Shown: positions 30,184 to 34,718 of the stretch, in pieces
Position numbering within the stretch: the first letter of the stretch is position 1
How the letters are laid out: the number at the start of each line of letters is the position of its first letter
Source of the DNA: Parasporobacterium sp.
Lineage (GTDB): Bacteria; Bacillota; Clostridia; Lachnospirales; Lachnospiraceae
Reading direction: 5' to 3'
Assembly: GCA_017459985.1 (NCBI GenBank)
Contig: JAFUBX010000029.1
Location: 1-34,718, forward strand
DNA: 34,718 nt
Made by a program: the position numbers and the translations under genes
The notes under the pieces: model-generated
What the model was told of the DNA's origin: nothing
Seen by the model: the letters and a program-made list of their open reading frames with translations, nothing else
The model's database searches: none

Positions 30184-33057
30184 TCAGAACGGATAAGCGC
30201 TGCCCATTTCCCGTTTGGTGGCGTAGGTGTAATCCCAGATCTCGTCCAGAACCGGCCGGTATTTCAGATCGGCTTCGGATTTCAGCTCAACGACATTCTG
30301 GTTGTCCACCAGATAATAGACCACGTCGCCGTCATTGTTGTAGGTCTGGACGATAGCCCATTCATGGTTGTAGCCATAGTCGATCGGCGTCCAGCAGGGG
30401 ATGTCCAGATAATCGCAGACGGTGTCCACGGCGAGGGCAAAATGCCGGCAGACGCCGATGGCGGTCTTATTGCTCATCTTCATAATAATATCGATGGCGG
30501 ATTCGCCTACGGTATTATAATCCAGGTCAAAGATCATGTAGTCGGTACGCATGACCATGTTAGTTCCCGGTGTTGTGAAGAGGAACTGGGATTCCGTACT
30601 CATGTTGTTGAATTTGGTCCCGAAGGGGGTCTCGAACAGGCTGTCCCGGTAGGAAGCAATATAATTGTTGTCGTATTCGGTTTCCGTATGATGCTCGTAG
30701 AAATAATCATCGGATTTTCCGCTGTCGAGATAAATGCCGTATTCCTCCATCCGCTCCTCATAAGCCATGGAAACATATTCCTTGACGTAGGTATAGGTCT
30801 GGGCATCGATCAGGAAATAGTATCCGCCGTCGTCATAGGTGGTCTTAAGGGAAACAAATCCCAGATCATAGTCATTCAGATTGCTGACCTTTTTCTTCAG
30901 ATTGTAGAAAATGGAATATGCGGTGCTGCTGTCGCTGCTTCCTGCAAACAAATAGAAATTATTTCCCGCCTCCAGCATGCTGTAGATCTCCTGGGCGGCT
31001 TCATCCGTTGCGGAGTAGGCATAGACCGTATTGGAAGAATTCGGCCATACGCTGTAGTTCTCCCAGAGGTAGGAGACACGGGAGCTTTTGGTTGTGGCGG
31101 AATCCGTATTGGATAAGGACACGTAGGTCTTATCAGCCGGATTGCTCAGCGGTTCGCCGGTATAAGCCTCGACGAAATAGTAATAGGTCGTATTGGCATC
31201 CAGATACCAATCCACATATTTGCAGGCGGTCTCGGTGATGTTGACCAGCTGGTATTCTCCATCCTCTGAAGTGGCCCGGTAAACATAATATCCGTCAGCG
31301 CCGGGGACTTCTGTCCAGGTGACCAGAAGCCGTTCGCTGTCATCGCCGTAATTCTCCACGGTGACGGTGTTGGACGGCAGCAGGGCCTGATTTTCATCGG
31401 CGGCGACCGGTTTGCTGAGAAGCTTTGCGGTGGTGGCTTCGTTGATCACGCCGTCTGCAGGCAGATCATTTGCCAGCTGGAATGCCCGCAGCGCTTCCCT
31501 GGTATAGGAACCGAAATCTCCGTCTGCAGGAGTCTTCAGGTAACCAAGGTCATAGAGCATCTGCTGAACGGCGGTTACGGTGCTTCCGGAATCACCGGCA
31601 TATAATGTGGTATAGGGGGCTGCATCCGCGGAATTCAGAACCGGGATCGTAGCTTCATCCACAACGCCGGTCACCGGCAGATTGTTGTACAGCTGGAATT
31701 TCTCAATTGCCCAGGTGGTCTGTCTGCCGTAATCTCCGTCGGTGAATACGGAGTATCCAAGACCGGAAAGGATCTTCTGCACATTGAGGACTTCATTGCC
31801 TTCCATGCCTTCTTCCAGTCTGGAGGTGACTTCGGTGATCGGCTGAAGGTCTGCAAGGGCAGCCAGCGTCATGGGGCCGGCTTCGCCGTCCACATACAGG
31901 CCGTGATCCTTCTGGAATGCGGTAACGGCATTTGCCGTAAACTGTCCGTAATACCCGTCGATCACGGTATCCAGATATCCCAGATCCGCCAACGCCTGCT
32001 GGACTCTCCGGACATTTTCGCCGGTGGCTCCGATGGTCAGATTATCAGAAGCATCGATCGGATCGGAAGCTTCGTCTTTTTCGCTGTCTTTGCTTTCTTC
32101 TTTGTCGTCTTTATCCTGAGTGTCCTGATCCTCTTTGTTCTGACCGTCTTTATCGTCCTGGTCCTCTTTGTCATCCTGGCTGTCGCCGGCCTTTGAGAAC
32201 AGAACGCCCTGGGTGATGGGTCCGGCGATGCCGTCTTCATACAGACCATTGGCTGTCTGGAAGGCCAGAACGGAACCCGCAGTATATGGGCCGTAATATC
32301 CGTCGATCACAGTATCCAGAAATCCCAGATCCGCCAGTGCCTGCTGGACTCTCCGAACCGCCTCGCCAGTGGCTCCGATGGTCAGGGAATCGTAGGTGTT
32401 GCTGTCATTGTCGGAGGCTGCATCGGACCCCGTTTCCTGAGAAGAGGTTTCCGCGGGTTCTCCGGAGGTGTTGCTGAGGGCAGCCATTAAGGCGCTATAG
32501 GTATAGGGACCCACCACGCCATCGACATAAAGTCCGTAGTCTGACTGGAAGCTGATGACGGCATTTTCCGTATAGGGACCGAAATATCCGTCGATTACGG
32601 TATCCAGATATCCCAGATCCGCCAGTGCCTGCTGCACTTCTGCCACATCGTCTCCATACATTCCGATGACCAGAGATCCGTCGGCAATTTCCTGCTGGCC
32701 TTCAATGGCAGCCTGCTGCTCGTCCCGGAACTGGCCTTCCGCCAGGATCTCCGGCTCAGCCTCGGCGGTATCATCGGCTGCGTCAGCCGCGTCGTCGGCT
32801 TCAACGGTTTCATCGGCGTCGTCAGCCGCCGGCGCTTCGGTGATCTCACCAGCGATTTCCTGAGCAGCTTCCGGAGTCTCCGGGATCTCAGCCGTCAGCT
32901 CTTCAACCATTTCCACTGCTTCGGCCACAGCTGCTTCTTCCGGCACGGCTTCTTCTGCCAGTCCTGTCAGGGGGCTGAACATCGTGCAAGCGACGGCAGC
33001 TGCCAGAATCGAAGCCGGGATCTTCCATAAGTGCTTCCTGGTAGTTCTTTTGCTCAT
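30184..33057 (-). CDS. Secreted protein with five peptidoglycan-binding repeats and a transglutaminase-like domain
   Basis: The 957-residue exported protein has a signal peptide (to about residue 34), a 70-residue acidic Ala/Glu/Asp linker, and five PG_binding_1 repeats at about 129-195, 225-290, 339-405, 413-475 and 485-548. Repeats 1 to 3 share VQQALADLG-[FY]-LDTVIDGYYG. A second acidic linker (291-336, rich in D, K, E and Q) separates repeats 2 and 3. A fibronectin type III-like module lies at about 560-648. The C-terminal domain is transglutaminase-like: C870 (AIGVCRHFA), H898 (NHEWAIV) and D918 (LVDNQNV). It is likely a wall-bound cysteine enzyme. AGGAG precedes the ATG. The substrate is unknown. 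Confidence 0.88.
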   Translation of the reverse strand: MSKRTTRKHLWKIPASILAAAVACTMFSPLTGLAEEAVPEEAAVAEAVEMVEELTAEIPETPEAAQEIAGEITEAPAADDADETVEADDAADAADDTAEAEPEILAEGQFRDEQQAAIEGQQEIADGSLVIGMYGDDVAEVQQALADLGYLDTVIDGYFGPYTENAVISFQSDYGLYVDGVVGPYTYSALMAALSNTSGEPAETSSQETGSDAASDNDSNTYDSLTIGATGEAVRRVQQALADLGFLDTVIDGYYGPYTAGSVLAFQTANGLYEDGIAGPITQGVLFSKAGDSQDDKEDQDDKDGQNKEDQDTQDKDDKEESKDSEKDEASDPIDASDNLTIGATGENVRRVQQALADLGYLDTVIDGYYGQFTANAVTAFQKDHGLYVDGEAGPMTLAALADLQPITEVTSRLEEGMEGNEVLNVQKILSGLGYSVFTDGDYGRQTTWAIEKFQLYNNLPVTGVVDEATIPVLNSADAAPYTTLYAGDSGSTVTAVQQMLYDLGYLKTPADGDFGSYTREALRAFQLANDLPADGVINEATTAKLLSKPVAADENQALLPSNTVTVENYGDDSERLLVTWTEVPGADGYYVYRATSEDGEYQLVNITETACKYVDWYLDANTTYYYFVEAYTGEPLSNPADKTYVSLSNTDSATTKSSRVSYLWENYSVWPNSSNTVYAYSATDEAAQEIYSMLEAGNNFYLFAGSSDSSTAYSIFYNLKKKVSNLNDYDLGFVSLKTTYDDGGYYFLIDAQTYTYVKEYVSMAYEERMEEYGIYLDSGKSDDYFYEHHTETEYDNNYIASYRDSLFETPFGTKFNNMSTESQFLFTTPGTNMVMRTDYMIFDLDYNTVGESAIDIIMKMSNKTAIGVCRHFALAVDTVCDYLDIPCWTPIDYGYNHEWAIVQTYNNDGDVVYYLVDNQNVVELKSEADLKYRPVLDEIWDYTYATKREMGSAYPF

Positions 33058-33096
33058 TGACTTCTTACTCCTGTTCTAAAAATCGCATAATTAAAT

Positions 33097-33125
33097 ATTT
33101 TAACAAAGGAAAAAAGTAAAAACAA
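33097..33125 (-). promoter_or_regulatory. Promoter of the PG-binding/transglutaminase gene
   Basis: On the minus strand TTGTTT (complement of 33120-33125), a 17-base spacer and TAAAAT (complement of 33097-33102) form a sigma-A promoter 40 bases before the start codon. Confidence 0.5.
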
Positions 33126-33134
33126 CATTTTTAT

Positions 33135-33172
33135 AGTGCCATTTCAGGAGCATTTCAGATGCATCTTAAAAT
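33135..33172 (-). repeat. Partial copy C of the dispersed hairpin repeat
   Basis: Read on the minus strand, GATTTTAAGATGCATCTGAA and then ATGCTCCTGAAATGGCACT match the segment 2900-2937 of copy A, with scattered changes. The first arm and loop of the full repeat are missing. It lies directly upstream of the promoter at 33097-33125. Confidence 0.45.
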
Positions 33173-33213
33173 CGCGCATCCTCTAAACAGGAACAAAGAC
33201 CGAATGCGGGAGA

Positions 33214-33242
33214 TTGAGAATCATGACCGGATAGAGTACAAT
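33214..33242 (+). promoter_or_regulatory. Promoter of the GH5 gene
   Basis: TTGAGA (33214-33219), 17 bases and TACAAT (33237-33242) form a sigma-A promoter 69 bases ahead of the ATG at 33311. Confidence 0.55.
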
Positions 33243-33310
33243 CAGGGCAAAACGAAAAAGAGAACCCGGTGCAGGCGGGAAACCGGCGCCGGTACAGGCA
33301 GGGAGCAGCG

Positions 33311-34339
33311 ATGAAAGTATTTGATGGATATACAAAGGGGGTCAATCTGGGCGGCTGGCTGTCCCAGTGCGATCATACGGAGGAACGGTATCAGACGTTT
33401 ATTAAAGAGGAAGATTTTCAGGTGCTGGCCGGATGGGGGATTGACCATGTCCGGGTGCCGGTGGATTATGATCTGGTGGAGGAGAAGGACGGAACCTGTC
33501 GGGAATCCGGATTTGCCCATATTCAGGATGCCATCGACTGGGCCGGAAAATACCGCCTTAATCTGATCCTGGATCTTCACAAGACCTTTGGATATTCCTT
33601 CGATGAGGGGGAAGCGGAAAGCGGGTTCTTCGAAAAACCGGAATACCAGGAACGTTTCTACAGACTTTGGGAGCAGTTCGCCCGGCGGTTCGGAATATAT
33701 GGGAATCGGGTGGCATTTGAACTGCTGAATGAGGTGACGGATAAAGCATACTGTGAAGAATGGAACCGTATTGCCGGCATCTGCATCGGACGGATCCGCA
33801 AGATCGCGCCGGAGGTGGATATCCTCGTCGGCGGTTATCATAACAACAGCGTGGAGGCGGTCAGGGATCTGCTTTTGCCGCCGGATGAGCATATCGTCTA
33901 CAATTTCCACTGTTATGAGCCGATTGCATTTACCCACCAGGGGGCGTACTGGATTCCGGCAATGAACCCGGACTTCCGGATTTCCCTGGACAGCACCATC
34001 AAAGAGATGGAAGCAGCCGCAGGCCGGATGGTCTTCCCGGGATGGGACGGTTATGGCCGCTTCGATCCGATGGACCCGATGAGCCCCGCCTTTTTTGAGA
34101 CGTTGTTTGAAGAAACCGTACAGACGGCAAAGGAGCGGGACGTCCGTCTCTATTGCGGCGAGTACGGAGTGATTGATCTGGTTCCTCCGCAGCAGACCGT
34201 CCGGTGGTATGAAATGATCCATGCAGCCTTTGAAAAATACGGGATCGGACGGGCCGCCTGGAGCTACCGGCAGATGGATTTCGGTCTGTCGGATGCGCGG
34301 CTGGACCACGTCAGGGATGCTCTGCTGAAATTGCTGTGA
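33311..34339 (+). CDS. Glycoside hydrolase family 5 (cellulase/exo-glucosidase-like)
   Basis: This 342-residue protein without a signal peptide is a GH5-type (beta/alpha)8 barrel. It has KGVNLGGWLSQ near the start, HVRVPVDYD, LILDLHKTFGYSF, the acid/base pair N140-E141 (FELLNEV), HCYEPIAFTHQ and the nucleophile E284 (YCGEYGVID). These correspond to the conserved GH5 catalytic residues. The ATG at 33311 has GGGAGC upstream and begins right at the domain; an upstream GTG in frame is not supported. As the enzyme is cytoplasmic, it should cut imported oligosaccharides or glycosides, such as beta-glucosides, rather than polymers. A glycoside substrate would suit a flavonoid-using neighbourhood, but this is only inference. 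Confidence 0.92.
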   Translation: MKVFDGYTKGVNLGGWLSQCDHTEERYQTFIKEEDFQVLAGWGIDHVRVPVDYDLVEEKDGTCRESGFAHIQDAIDWAGKYRLNLILDLHKTFGYSFDEGEAESGFFEKPEYQERFYRLWEQFARRFGIYGNRVAFELLNEVTDKAYCEEWNRIAGICIGRIRKIAPEVDILVGGYHNNSVEAVRDLLLPPDEHIVYNFHCYEPIAFTHQGAYWIPAMNPDFRISLDSTIKEMEAAAGRMVFPGWDGYGRFDPMDPMSPAFFETLFEETVQTAKERDVRLYCGEYGVIDLVPPQQTVRWYEMIHAAFEKYGIGRAAWSYRQMDFGLSDARLDHVRDALLKLL

Positions 34340-34370
34340 GAGAATGATCGTACAGAACTGCCCGGCGACC

Positions 34371-34718
34371 TCATCTATATTTGCTTCCATTTGACATCCG
34401 GGCCATCCAGGAAATAATTGCCATTCACTATCCCTGTCATTTTTGCGAAAACAGGGATAAGATTCCCCAATAATTTCATATATGGTCCAGTTCAGGCTCT
34501 CTCAGAACCTTCATTTTGGACCATATTTTGAAAAATCGCTGTTTTCTATCCCTGTTTTCAACTTCGAGACAGGGATAGGATTTTCCAATAATTTCATATA
34601 CGGTCCAGTCCGGGCCCTCTTCTACCCCACAATTCGGACTGTATATAAAAAAACTGCCAATTACTATCCCTGTTTTCCGGGTCAGTGCAGGGATAGTAAT
34701 TGGCAATTATTGCGCTGA
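34371..34718 (+). repeat. 348-bp multi-hairpin element, copy 2
   Basis: Collinear with 6521-6868 over the whole length and ending at the window edge, so it may continue. The three CTATCCCTG hairpins are kept. The third is perfect here: TGCCAATTACTATCCCTG (34655-34672) faces CAGGGATAGTAATTGGCA (34688-34705). The arms closing hairpin 1 are GGGCCAT and ATGGTCC, versus GGACTAT and ATAGTCC in copy 1. It begins 31 bases after the GH5 stop codon. Confidence 0.85.

Noticed and set aside
29773-31116. 447-residue plus-strand ORF antisense to the PG-binding/transglutaminase gene
   Set aside because: The opposite strand has a signal peptide, clear domains and a conserved C-H-D set; the plus frame begins inside the SH3 gene without a start signal and crosses the terminator.

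Overview
The window looks like chromosomal DNA of a gut-type Firmicute, most likely a Clostridia member of the Lachnospiraceae or a relative. The grounds are AGGAGG-type ribosome binding sites, bacterial promoters and terminators, some TTG/GTG starts, and the gene families present. No rRNA, complete tRNA, transposase, plasmid or phage structural gene is visible. The species cannot be named from the sequence alone.

Layout. (1) 1-2,990 is A/T-rich and island-like. It holds a tiny secretory-type ORF, an XRE and a ribbon-helix-helix regulator, a MntA/HepT-type toxin-antitoxin pair, a 3'-end fragment of a tRNA-Ser that looks like an attachment site, a regulator fragment and a second, damaged nucleotidyltransferase. 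(2) 3,060-10,620 is G/C-richer housekeeping or accessory sequence: a MATE exporter, a C39-like protein, a Nudix hydrolase whose catalytic helix has been duplicated, a 348-bp multi-hairpin repeat, a broken TPR-type gene, and a two-gene AmmeMemoRadiSam unit (Memo-AMMECR1 fusion plus radical SAM enzyme). (3) 11,147-21,769 is a long LacI-controlled operon: split transketolase, two-subunit aconitase X, a complete LIV-type ABC importer and a zinc alcohol dehydrogenase. (4) 22,012-26,873 is a LysR-controlled module: a PhlG/phloretin-hydrolase-type C-C hydrolase, an MFS carrier and an aromatic-type aldehyde dehydrogenase. (5) 27,091-34,339 holds a secreted esterase-like protein, a ferredoxin-tailed aldo/keto reductase, a two-SH3 secreted protein, a 957-residue secreted protein with five peptidoglycan-binding repeats and a transglutaminase-like domain, and a GH5 glycosidase. 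A second copy of the 348-bp repeat ends exactly at the window edge.

How the genes work together. The two metabolic modules (3 and 4) are each bracketed by copies of one REP-like palindrome (10,707-10,929; 21,862-21,969; 26,980-27,038), so they look like cassettes. Module 3 probably imports a small hydroxylated or amino-acid-like compound, oxidises it, dehydrates it with aconitase X and moves a two-carbon unit with transketolase; I know of no described pathway with this combination. Module 4 probably cleaves an acyl-phenol or flavonoid-derived compound and oxidises an aldehyde.

The most unusual non-coding features are the paired 348-bp three-hairpin elements, which show a compensatory base change between copies, and a smaller dispersed hairpin family (four sites) with a conserved loop and varying arms.
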